This document shows positions 52,601 through 60,490 of a stretch of 64,000 nucleotides of DNA, in pieces (the stretch's first letter is position 1; each line of letters opens with the position of its first letter). The DNA lies in the NCBI GenBank assembly GCA_013398175.1, contig VZRZ01002248.1, positions 25,225 to 89,224 on the forward strand. The letters are read 5' to 3'. The position numbers were made by a program, and so were the translations under genes. The notes beneath the pieces are model-generated. The model was not told the DNA's origin and made no database searches. It was given only the letters and a program-made list of their open reading frames with translations. This DNA is from Climacteris rufus. Its lineage: Eukaryota; Chordata; Aves; Passeriformes; Climacteridae.

Positions 52601-54935
52601 TTATGGAGTGCCCTCTATTCAGCTACTCCATAAAGATCCAGGCTGCTGTTTTTGATGACATCCATGACCCAGCTACAGATTCTGACCCTTACTGAATAAG
52701 GTACCAAACTGCACTGTTAGGTTTTTATGACTTCAGACTCCCAGTTACAAAACATTCACTGACCAGCCCTATGCTGAGAGAAAGAAAACTGCCCTCCATT
52801 AACTGCAGTTTGAGTGGCAGCACAGTAAAAGCCCCACAATGCAATTCATTGCCAGGTTTTGCTTTTTGTGCAGTGCTGTGAGGGCCCCCCACATGTGAGG
52901 AGTGTGATCAGGCTGCTCAAGCACAGAAGTGATTGAGATCAGGGTGAAAATTCCTCCTGACTTCCCGTTTCAGGGTCCAAGAGCTCAGGGTACGAGGCAA
53001 CTGCTCAAATACTGTTATAAGAACAACTTTAACAGGAACAACTTCTTATGCTTAAATAGAGAGAAGGAAATAATGCAAAATGAGAAACAATCCACTGAGG
53101 AATGTTGCAACCATGCTTTTCCAGAGAGGGATGGAAGAGAAAAGGGTTTCCATCTCTATGGAGAATGCAATGCAAGCATTCCCTTCTCTCCAGCCAGAGA
53201 AGTTCATTTGAGGACTCCAAGACACTCTGTAAAATCCCCACCTTTCTCTCAAGGATTTGAGTTGGACTATTTATTATTTGCTTTGCAGTAAGGCCTGAGA
53301 TAGCTCAGGACAGCAGAGCTGTAGGAACCAGCAGCCAGTGGAGATAAAGCAGTGGTGACAAGGGCTGGGTGAATCAGTTCATCCCTTCTGTGAGTGCTCT
53401 CACTGCCTGACTCCTGTTCCTCAGTTAATAAATGGCCGAGAGCCATTCCAGAAACCCGGGTGGCCACTCGCTGCCCTCCTGCTCCTCCTAGTGGACCGCT
53501 GACACAAGTCGAGCTTGTGGTGTCTCCTCCCACCCCAGGGCTTGAGGGATTTGGGGAGTTACGATGGACACAGGTCTCTTGGAACAAGGCAGTTCCCTCT
53601 GTCCAGCACGTGGATTTCTCAAACCTTGGTGCAGTGACTGTCAGATGTCAGCAGTGTCTGCATTTCTCTGCTCAGCTTCTGGCAGTTCAAGTTTGCCTCA
53701 TCCCCTAAAGCCCCAGGCATGAGCTGCCAGCTGCCTGCCTTGCAAGGACACATCCAAGCACTGGGCAGCTGGCCCCATGCAAAACCTCTGCAGGGAGCAG
53801 GGGAGGTCACCAGCTCAGACACCCTCAGCCCCGTGGCATGAATACTCCTGGAATGTGGGAAAGTTCATATTTACATTTTTCTTCTACATAAAGTAATTGA
53901 ATCTCTAGCTTTGGTATATTTTATAGAACCTGAAAATATTCGATCTGTAAAAGTTCTCAACAGGAGCTGTCACATAATCTGTAGTGCAGTGATGTGTCCA
54001 GTCCTGGGAGAGGGGTCTGAGTTAAAATCACTGCTTCAAATCAGGAGTTGTTCCTTGGCCAATGAATATTCCATCGCTGGTGTACGGTGCATGAACAGCA
54101 ATTTGAAAATGTTCTACAACAGTCAGTTGGAAGGTACTCCAGATCTCAGAGAGCAGTTCCCTTCAGAGCTAGCCTGGAGTGAGGGAAATCAGCATTCCTG
54201 CCCATCCCAGGGGCAAAGGCTCTCTGCCTGGATAAACAGCCATAAGTGAGATGTCTGCCCCGGGGCTTGGACTGAGTTTAGGAAAATAAGTGGTGAATGT
54301 GGCTTCATTTGGGCACTGATCTCTCATTAACAGAGAGTTCTGAGGGCCTCTCCCTAGTGCCCACTGATGGTGTTCTGGGTACCCCGTGCTCCACAGAAGG
54401 AACCCAGACCTCCTGCAGCTGGCTGCAGTACAGGCAGGATGGGCCACACATTAAAAAGCCTTTGTGTCACTTCCAGGCTGGTTCTGGCAGTTTAAAGAAC
54501 TGCTGTGAAAGGCCAGAGGAGTCAGGAGGCCCACGGGCCTGAAGTTGTTTTTGGCAGCTTCAGCTTGAAGCTGAACCACTTGGACTGAGAATCATGGAGT
54601 GGCTTGGGTTGGAAGCGCCCTTAAAGATCATCCTCTTCCAACCCACAGAGTCAATAATCTGAAAGGTATTTTCCAAACTAAACAATTCCTTGAATCTGGT
54701 GATCCCAACACTCCTTGATTCTGTAAATCTGCCAGATAGTGATTTTTTTTTTTTTCTCCTAATGCTGTTTTTTTGTCTTCTCTTTTCTCTAACATGCAAA
54801 CCCCAGATGAGTTTAGGACAAAGAGCAAAGTTGACCTGCACACCTGAGATGGCCTATGGAGCCACAGGCCACCCTGGGGTCATACCTCCCAATGCCACGC
54901 TCCTCTTTGACGTGGAGCTTCTCAGGTTAGAGTGA
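16639..54935 (+). CDS. FKBP1B: FKBP1B (FKBP12.6) gene, exons 2-4 visible
   Basis: Peptidyl-prolyl cis-trans isomerase of the FK506-binding family. The protein (calstabin-2) binds ryanodine receptors, especially RYR2 on the sarcoplasmic reticulum, and stabilises their closed state. Joining 16639-16686, 52145-52257 and 54807-54935 gives residues 13-108 in one frame, with both visible introns flanked by AG acceptors and GT donors. The family length is 108 codons, so only about 12 N-terminal residues are missing, presumably in the gap at 13116-13615. Active-pocket residues seen with Met as 1 include Tyr27, Phe37, Asp38, Val56, Ile57, Tyr83 and Phe100. Phe60 replaces the Trp found in FKBP12; together with the MLQNGKK and LTCTP segments this distinguishes FKBP12.6 from FKBP1A. 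Intron 2 (35,458 bp) is very long for this gene. The neighbour on the right is SF3B6, convergent. The fold is intact and no frameshift is seen. Confidence 0.97.
21469..21776 (-). mobile_element. CR1 LINE 3' fragment
   Basis: Reverse-complement CR1: 'aatagaatagaatatttcag', 'ttggaagggacctacaatga', 'gtccaaatgcctcttataca' and 'aagaaatccttcctaatgtc' follow in the expected order. The terminal block differs from the 'catagaatggttt' copies, so it belongs to a different CR1 subfamily, shared with the copy at 30.6 kb. The 85- and 101-codon frames here are element-derived. Confidence 0.9.
25333..25375. repeat. Imperfect (CAAA)n repeat
   Basis: A low-complexity A/C tract with four consecutive CAAA-type units followed by degenerate ones. 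Simple repeat in FKBP1B intron 2. Confidence 0.7.
25622..25677. repeat. Clustered TGTACAATT repeats
   Basis: TGTACAATT occurs at 25622, 25632, 25649 and 25667, with an extra TGTACA at 25661, separated by T runs. The motif contains the palindrome TGTACA, so paired copies can fold back on each other. It lies about 135 bp before the CR1 at 25.8 kb. Confidence 0.75.
25813..26490 (-). mobile_element. CR1 LINE 3' fragment, about 680 bp
   Basis: The longest CR1 copy here. From the terminus 'atcacaggatcgtggcttgg' it passes the 'catgggcagggacaccttcc' block, the 'aacatccccagctccctcag' block, the 'ctggatgcaggactgcagcc' block and the 'tgggtcatgtccaaccttgt' block, all in reverse-complement CR1 order. Open frames of up to 240 codons on - overlap it but are degraded element sequence read in chance frames. 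Confidence 0.92.
28674..28679 (-). terminator. AATAAA signal 151 bases after the candidate antisense stop
   Basis: TTTATT on + is AATAAA on -. It lies 151 bases downstream of the stop codon of the candidate antisense exon at 28830-29004, a normal spacing for a short 3' UTR. On its own the hexamer is common by chance. It is listed because it agrees with the exon model. Confidence 0.35.
28830..29004 (-). CDS. Possible terminal exon of an unidentified antisense gene
   Basis: On the - strand a long pyrimidine tract (TTCTCTCC, then TTTTTCTTTCACAG) ends at 29005, giving a strong acceptor. The following frame runs 57 codons to TAA at 28830-28832, from RFSAQFMGQSLQYFYAQ through a charged stretch to an Ala/Pro/Thr/Val-rich tail ending SSYAAE. 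It has no cysteine, uses common vertebrate codons, and is followed by AATAAA at 28674-28679. I do not recognise the protein. Caution: all three - frames are open across this patch, so openness alone is weak evidence, and no upstream exon was identified. It could be a nested gene in FKBP1B intron 2, a pseudogene remnant or chance. Confidence 0.32.
30610..30800 (-). mobile_element. CR1 LINE 3' fragment
   Basis: Carries 'gtgggaagggacctacaatg', 'ttggtccaattgcctgatca' and 'ttgtccaaatgcctcttgaa' in reverse-complement CR1 order, and is of the same subfamily as the copy at 21.5 kb. Truncated after the 'ctgcctctccaggag' block. Confidence 0.85.
34378..34434 (+). mobile_element. Short CR1 LINE 3' terminus
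   Basis: Sense-orientation CR1 end: 'ttggactcaatgatcttaga', then 'ggtcttttccatcctaaatg' and 'attctatgatt'. Only about 57 bp remain, typical of severe 5' truncation. Confidence 0.85.
38797..38849. repeat. 32-bp direct duplication
   Basis: A 21-base block (TGTGTCCAGATAGCAAGGTGG) occurs at 38797 and again 32 bases later at 38829. It is a two-copy tandem duplication in FKBP1B intron 2. Confidence 0.85.
42807..42823. repeat. Poly(A) run
   Basis: About 17 consecutive A in intronic DNA. No upstream retrocopy is recognisable. Confidence 0.75.
44380..44543 (+). mobile_element. CR1 LINE 3' fragment
   Basis: Sense CR1 3' end: 'gatgccccatctctggaagt', 'caggctggatgggccctgag', 'agtcccttccaacccaaacc' and the terminal 'attctgtgattct'. 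A relatively well-preserved copy, 5'-truncated. Confidence 0.92.
49850..50384 (+). mobile_element. CR1 LINE 3' fragment, about 535 bp
   Basis: The longest sense-oriented CR1. The order is 'gtgctcagttctgggcccct', 'gagaagggcagtggagctcg', 'taagtcctatgaggagtggc', 'tctcttctcccaagtaccaa', 'aggaatttcttcacagaagg', 'tgggctgcccagggaggtgg' and a terminal 'tgattctgtggttctatg'. It lies about 1.8 kb upstream of FKBP1B exon 3, in the same direction as the gene. Confidence 0.93.
52145..52257 (+). CDS. FKBP1B: FKBP1B coding exon 3
   Basis: 113 bp. The acceptor is TTTTGGCAG at 52136-52144 and the donor GTACTA starts at 52258. It completes Gly29 with its first two bases and encodes Met30 to Gln66, including FDSSRDRN and the loop VIKGFEEG. 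Phe60 sits at the base of the FK506 pocket, where FKBP12 has Trp. Val64-Thr65 differ from the recalled human Ala-Ala. Confidence 0.97.
52258..54806 (+). other. FKBP1B: FKBP1B intron 3
   Basis: 2,549 bp, GT at the start and CCCCAG at the end. It contains a short CATC repeat near 52424-52446 and a CR1 terminus at 54587-54650. The pyrimidine tract before exon 4 includes a run of about 14 T followed by TTTTTTTGTCTTCTCTTTTC. The frames at 52.9-54.5 kb have no recognised product. Confidence 0.9.
54587..54650 (-). mobile_element. Short CR1 LINE terminus near FKBP1B exon 4
   Basis: 'gagaatcatggagtggcttg', then 'ggttggaagcgcccttaaag' and 'atcatcctcttccaaccc' are the reverse complement of a CR1 end. 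Only 64 bp remain, ending 156 bp before the exon 4 acceptor. Confidence 0.88.
54807..54935 (+). CDS. FKBP1B: FKBP1B coding exon 4 and stop
   Basis: 129 bp including TGA at 54933-54935. It encodes Met67 to Glu108 with the family-typical AYGATGHPG and IPPNATL segments. Tyr83 and Phe100 of the ligand pocket are present. Compared with the recalled human sequence, Glu80-Met81 stand for Asp-Val and Arg106 for Asn near the C-terminus, which are surface-type changes. Confidence 0.97.
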   Translation: MSLGQRAKLTCTPEMAYGATGHPGVIPPNATLLFDVELLRLE

Positions 54936-55230
54936 CCCTTCCCGAGGGAGCTGGCTGGAGACATCTGTTCATAACCATCCCTTCTTTCCGCCTTGCCAGC
55001 GGCGGGGGAAATCTTCACTGGAATCCCAACCTTCCCTGCTCGAGCTGTCCCGTCAGTAGTGCCTGGCATTTGCTTTCTTCTGCCTTCCTTCTCTTTTTTA
55101 ACTTCGTGCTGTCTGTGTTTGCCTTTTATTAGAAGCTTTGCTCGGAGGAAGAACATCTCCCGGTGTAACATTTTCGAGTTGTACATTTTATTTAATTTGC
55201 ATGTACGAAGAATTCATAGTGATGACTGAA

Positions 55231-55233
55231 AAT

Positions 55234-55265
<32 letters not shown>

Positions 55266-55266
55266 T
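55231..55266. repeat. (TA)n microsatellite in FKBP1B 3' UTR
   Basis: About 36 bp of TA repeats with two AAT interruptions, ending in an uninterrupted TA run of about ten units. It lies about 300 bp after the FKBP1B stop codon. Confidence 0.9.
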
Positions 55267-55314
55267 CCTTATTGAAAAAACCACTGCCTTACTGTACACT
55301 TAAACCAAGAAAAA

Positions 55315-55347
55315 AATAAAAACCACAAAAGGTGCTCAAAAAATAAA
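55315..55347 (+). terminator. FKBP1B: Two AATAAA hexamers, proximal poly(A) signals
   Basis: AATAAA at 55315-55320 and 55342-55347, followed by a GT-containing tract (TGTACGCCTTGTAC). Either could direct early cleavage of the FKBP1B transcript. Confidence 0.45.
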
Positions 55348-55491
55348 ATCCAATGTACGCCTTGTACATGAACGGGCATTAGCCAAACAGAGTTACCTGC
55401 GCTGCCACTTTTCTCAACTTGTATGTTCTGCTTGCTGCTGTTTTAAAAGATACTGTCTCATTTAAGAATTATAAGTGTATATATATAAAAC

Positions 55492-55497
55492 ATTAAA
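55492..55497 (+). terminator. FKBP1B: ATTAAA, distal poly(A) signal
   Basis: ATTAAA is followed about 25-45 bases later by a strong T-rich element (TTTCTCTTCCTGTTTTTTCT), the arrangement expected of a functional cleavage site. Confidence 0.45.
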
Positions 55498-55520
55498 ATC
55501 TTGATACTTTACGGTTTCTC

Positions 55521-56548
55521 TTCCTGTTTTTTCTCTTCTGGCCACCGGGATGCTTCTTGCTGTACAAGAAGTTCTTCAAACAATCACCAACCCATTTTTT
55601 GTTAATTATTCCTCTTACATGAAATAGGTGTAACTCCATGCACTGCTTCTATTAGAGATGGCCCAGCAGAAGATCTCTGTGGGACCAGAGGTACCAGGAA
55701 CGTGCAAGTAAGGGCTGCTGGGACAGTTTTCCTGACTCTCCATCTCCCCTGCCCTGCCTATGGCCCCTCAACTCTGGCCAACATTTAGCTGCTGAAGTGT
55801 TGGTCAGTGCTGCTTGTCAAAGATATGCAGTGCTGGTCTAATTCTGTGCCTTTATAACAGTAAAACTAATATAAAATTTTCTACTGGAGCTGAGCATGGC
55901 TAGAAGAGATGAGAGACAGAACCAGCACAGAGAAGCAAGACTGGTGATCTGGCCAGTGACCGCAGCTCATTGTCTTCTCTCTCCAGAGGTTCACTTTAGC
56001 CACAAAGCTGCATTTATTTCAGCTTGTTAATTAATAAGCCCATAAACCCATATCTTACAGATTGTTATATATTGAGTGAAGTAATTTTTTTTCTCATTCC
56101 CCTCTCCATAAAGAACTTAAAGTTTTCTCAGAACTGGTTTTTGGTGGAAATCTCTGGTCACTGCAGCAGTGACCAGTTACACCTCCATTTCACTAACAGT
56201 TCTTCTATTTAGGGCAGGGTCATTTTCTGTTAATAAATTGGTAATTAGACCTGCCAGGATCTGCCAGCTTTCCCAAATCCTTTAAGAGGTCCCACTCTCC
56301 TTTGCCACTGCCCTGGCCTCTGTTGCTGGCCTTCCTTTCAGCACTGGGTCATAGATTGCAGCTGCTGTGATCTGGCTGCAGCACTTGCAGAAACGAGGTC
56401 CTAAAGGTGTCTTGGTTAAAGGTAACGTGGCCCTGTCCTGCCTGGCAGACACAGTTTCATTCAGCACAGCACATTGGTCTAAGCTGTTCCCTATCAATGG
56501 CCCAGTTTAAGTTGATTGCTTATTACAAAATAGAAAAAACCCCAAAGT
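55521..56548. other. Interval between the two convergent genes, left part
   Basis: No exon, RNA gene or repeat recognised. The sequence is mixed AT/GC without CpG enrichment. Confidence 0.6.
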
Positions 56549-57068
56549 ATCAGAGAATCACAGAATGGTTTGGATTGGAAGTGAACTTAAAGGTCATCTT
56601 GTTTCAACCCCTCTGCCATGGGCTGGGCCACCTTCCACCAGACCCCATTCAGCCTGGCCTTGAACACCTCCAGGGGTGGGACATTCACAACCTCTCTGGG
56701 CAACCTCTTCCAGTGTCTCACCATCCTCACAGGAAAGAATTTTTCCTAATATATAATCCAACCCTGCATTCTGTTAATGTGAAGCCATTGCCCCTTGTGC
56801 TGTCACTCCATGTCCTTGTAAATAGTCCCTCTCCATCTTTCTTGTCAGCTCCCTTCAGGTCCTGGAAGGCTGCAATTAGGTCACCCCAAAGTCTTCTCTT
56901 CTCCAGACAGAACAATCCCAGTTCTCCCAGCCTTTCCTCATAGGAGAGCTGCTCCTTCCCTCTGATCATCTTGGTGTCCCAGCTCTGGACTCGCTGCAGC
57001 AGGTCCATGTTCTCCCTGTGCTGGGGATCCCAGAGCTGGATGCAGCTCTGCAGGTGGGGTCTCACCAG
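56549..57068 (-). mobile_element. CR1 LINE 3' fragment, about 520 bp
   Basis: Reverse-complement CR1: 'cagagaatcacagaatggtt', 'catgggctgggccaccttcc', 'caacctctctgggcaacctc', 'aattaggtcaccccaaagtc', 'ctggactcgctgcagcaggt' and 'ctggatgcagctctgcaggt' in order. It is one of the least diverged copies. The overlapping 178- and 181-codon frames are element-derived. Confidence 0.93.
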
Positions 57069-60000
57069 AAACCAGGATCTGCTTTGGGCCCTTTGCTGAA
57101 TTTCCTGACAGCAAGTGGCCATGCCAAGGATTGTCTCAGTACCTGGAATGGCCACGTGCTCCCTGGATCCTCTCTTGGCCTTGCTGGTTGGGAGCTTCTG
57201 CTGCATCTGAGGCCACAGGCAGGGCATGGCTCTGCCTTCTGCTCCTGCCAGGCTTCTTACCAGGGAAAGCACATTCCAGTTGTGCTCCGAGAGCTGATTG
57301 TACTGAGTCTCATCTCCTCTATCTGCAGAGCTGCTCTGTGTTCTTCCCTTCTGCCCTCAGCAGCAGCACCAGCCTCTCCTGACTCCATAAAATCCTTATT
57401 ACAGCTGGCTCCTGAAGCTCTCCCTCGCCACCCGCTCTCTGCAGAGACCTTGGTTGGAAACAGGGATTATTACATTTTTGATGCCAATTTAATTAAAAGA
57501 AAAAAAATCTGAAAGGAAAACTAACTGTGCTTTGTGATATTAGGCAAATTAAGTCTTGAAGGAAATGTAATCTTCAGCTCTTTATTCGACTGCAAATGTG
57601 TTAATTTATTTAATTGTATCATCGATCAACACAGTACATATAATTATTACCCCTATAAAATAGATTGGAAAAAATTTACTGTCATTGCCTGTGTAATCAG
57701 ATAGGCTCTTGTTACTAATTTCTAAACAGCATCCACAGAAAAAAAAATGACCTTCCAGTCTTAATTTCATGCCCTACTTCCTGAAAAATGAAACGGGAAG
57801 TGAGCACACACAAAACCAGCACAGATGCAGAGTATGAGGCTGGTAACATCTGGTTTATTTGCTGCCCCTCTGCCATTCACAGAGCTGAACTCATTTCCCT
57901 GCTCTTTGATATTACATTTCAAACAAAATCTTGAGCAGATCTCATCAAAACAATCCTCCGGGCATTCCGTTTCCAGTCCCCCTGTCTTGCAGGTACAAAT
58001 TACTATTTCATTTTACATGTGCAGGGACATTGAAAGCCCTGAACAGGCACTGGAAGAAGTATGAAATGGAATATTTAATGAAAGGCAGCAGCTGAGCTCT
58101 CAGAGAAATCAAAAGCTGCTGATCTTGAGTATTCATTGAAGGAATTTTTATTAATCTTATTACCCTACAGAATTGCTTTTTATATATGTTTTTCAAACAG
58201 CATCAAATCCTCATCAAAACAGACACTGCAGTGCAAGCACCATGCTCTCTGCTATTGACAGAAGCAATGTGCTATTTGCATATGATTTTAAACAAGGCTG
58301 GCAGCACGAAGCACCATTATTGGCACTCTGGTATTTATTATCCGTGCTTATTGTTTATTAGAACCATAAATCCAGCATAGCAACAAGCACCTCCAGTTCC
58401 TGTTACAGCAAGGAGCCTTCTCAATGCCCAGCAGTTGGTGCAAATGATTCCAGTTATCCCAGTGTTCAGCAAAGGGATGTGTATGTATACACATGCCACA
58501 TATGAATATATGGATGTATAAAAGACATCATATTTAGGGGCAGAGCAGTTTGTAACCCTTGAAAAGCTATGGGTGCTCACACAGAAGCAAATCCTCCAGT
58601 AGGATTTCATTAAGTTGTTTAACACAAGCTGGTTTTGCCTGACAACTCTGAGTTTGTGTTAATCTGATGGGCAAGACCTGAAAAGCCAAGTGGCCGTGGA
58701 GTGACTGCTCCCCCAGCCCAGTGCCTGTCCCACTCAGCGGGGGTGACTCCTGCCGCAAAAAGCAGCGTCCAGGGTGAAGGAAGGCGCAGGGACGGAGGAA
58801 TGGGAGCGAGCACAAGGCTCTGTGCTGCACAGGCCGGGCGGGGCTGGCGCTCCCATCGCGGTGTGCAGGGCAGGCGGGGCAGGGCTGCTCCGGGGATGCG
58901 CCCAGCTCAGGCACAGGAGGGGACTGCAGGCAGCACCCAAAGCTGCAATCACACCCGAGCCACGGGGGCTGCCTGCCCCCACGCTGGCCTGGAGCTCACT
59001 GCTCCTCAGCCCTTGCTGAACTTTTCTTTGTAGCATCTGATTTATTTGTAATAGCTTCTTTGAGGAGCAAAGGAAACAGGACCAGAAATTCAATGCGAAA
59101 TGACAAGTGTTTGTCACTGTTTCCAGACAGTAAATGTGAATATTGCTGTGAGCCTCTTTCAGCTGCTGAAGAGCACAGGGCAGGATCTCCCCCGGGTGAG
59201 AGCTGAGCACTGTTCCCAGAGCTGGGCACCCTCCCCTCACCCATGAACACAGGGACATTCCTGTACCCACAGCTCCTCCCTGCATCGCACACTCGGAGGT
59301 GAGTGACTCCCCTTCTAACAGGACAGGTTACTTGCAGAAGGAGTACAGAATGGAGCAAGCCTTGATGAAAAACAGCAAAGTATGCAGACATTTACTTTTT
59401 TACCTTAAGTGACAGATTCCAAATAAAATCTAAGGATTAGAAAATGGGAACATTCCTTTACGACAGTACAATGCACTGAAAAACAAAATTAAATTACAAA
59501 TCCTACATAAAGTATGTTTGCATCTGCCCAGGTTCTGCACTGGCTGGAACTTGTCTGGTCAGGCAGTTCAACATCACATCCAAGCAATAAATCCCCCAAG
59601 GCAGGGTATGACCCATGTTCACACAACTTCAGCTGGTTCAGGCAGAGGTTCTTCTGTCCCACTTCCAAAAGATACTGGTTATGCACACTCTGTATCACAC
59701 TGATTTTATACACAGGACATGAGTGCTGAAAAAAAGAGCCAGAATATGTAAACTTGTTTTTCCTCCACCAGATGCTACACCTAAACACGTATGCACAGAA
59801 AATGTGTTACAGTTCAACCACACCAAGCAGAAAACAAGCCCACTACAGGTACCAAAATGCAAAGCTTTTGGTCAGGTGTTCTTTTAATTCACAGACTCCT
59901 CAGTCCAAACCTGGTACACACAACAAAGCCCTGGGACAGCTTTAGCTCAGCCCTGCTGCAGCACACTGAGAGCAGGGTGGTTTCACTGCAGCTGGCACCA

Positions 60001-60250
60001 CCACTGGAGTCACCTCCCCAGCTGGATGCTTTGAAAAGGCTGCTCATCTTCTACAGTTTGTGACAGGAACTTTGTTACAAACACACGGGCTTGGCCTTGC
60101 TTTGTTCAGTCACACACAGAACCTGCTCAGTTTCTTTTTGAAAGCTCCTGCTACAAACAGGTCAATGCAGCCTTTACCAGGTCACCCTCACAGCAGAGAG
60201 GCCGTGTCCCCCTGGGGGTTAATCTTAAAGGAGATCTTCCTGTGTTTTAC
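57069..60250. other. Interval between the two convergent genes, right part
   Basis: No coding exon recognised. A GC- and CpG-richer patch at about 58740-58990 carries long frames on both strands but no splice-supported exon. The 3' UTR of SF3B6 enters from the right at an uncertain point. Confidence 0.55.
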
Positions 60251-60255
60251 ATCTA

Positions 60256-60261
60256 TTTAAT
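60256..60261 (-). terminator. SF3B6: ATTAAA, possible SF3B6 poly(A) signal
   Basis: TTTAAT on + is ATTAAA on -, 140 bases downstream of the SF3B6 stop. It is the first poly(A)-type hexamer I found after the stop. Use of a more distal site is not excluded. Confidence 0.35.
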
Positions 60262-60400
60262 TCGAATCTGAAGATACAAAGACTCATACTGCAGCTTATC
60301 AAATCTGTAAGAGAAAAAAATATACTTTGCTAATAATTCCTGCATTTAGGTCAAGAAATGGATGGCAGGGCTTGAAAAGAGTTTTCCAAAAAAGGTCAGT

Positions 60401-60490
60401 TTATTTTGGTGGGTCTGTGTTAATTCCGTATTTTTCCTTGAGAAGCTTAAGCTGTTCTTCTTTCTTCTTTGTGTCCATCTTTTGGAATGC
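60401..60490 (-). CDS. SF3B6: SF3B6 coding exon 4 and stop
   Basis: Begins at GCA after the acceptor TTACAG (rc of 60491-60496) and encodes Ala97 to Lys125, then TAA at 60403-60401. It is the Lys/Glu-rich C-terminal helix and tail. The preceding intron is 499 bp. Confidence 0.98.

Larger units (their letters stand above)
54936..55520 (+). other. FKBP1B: FKBP1B 3' UTR (approximate)
   Basis: Runs from the stop to a probable cleavage site. It contains a TA-rich microsatellite at 55231-55266 and several poly(A) hexamers. The end is inferred from the last hexamer followed by a U-rich tract (CCTGTTTTTTCTC). No transcript evidence is available in the sequence. Confidence 0.55.

Noticed and set aside
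56407..57512. 178-, 181- and 164-codon frames
   Set aside because: All overlap the CR1 at 56.5-57.1 kb or run out of it; chance frames in element sequence.
58734..59285. 183-codon frame on - between the two genes
   Set aside because: The GC-rich patch is open in several frames on both strands; no splice structure or recognisable domain.
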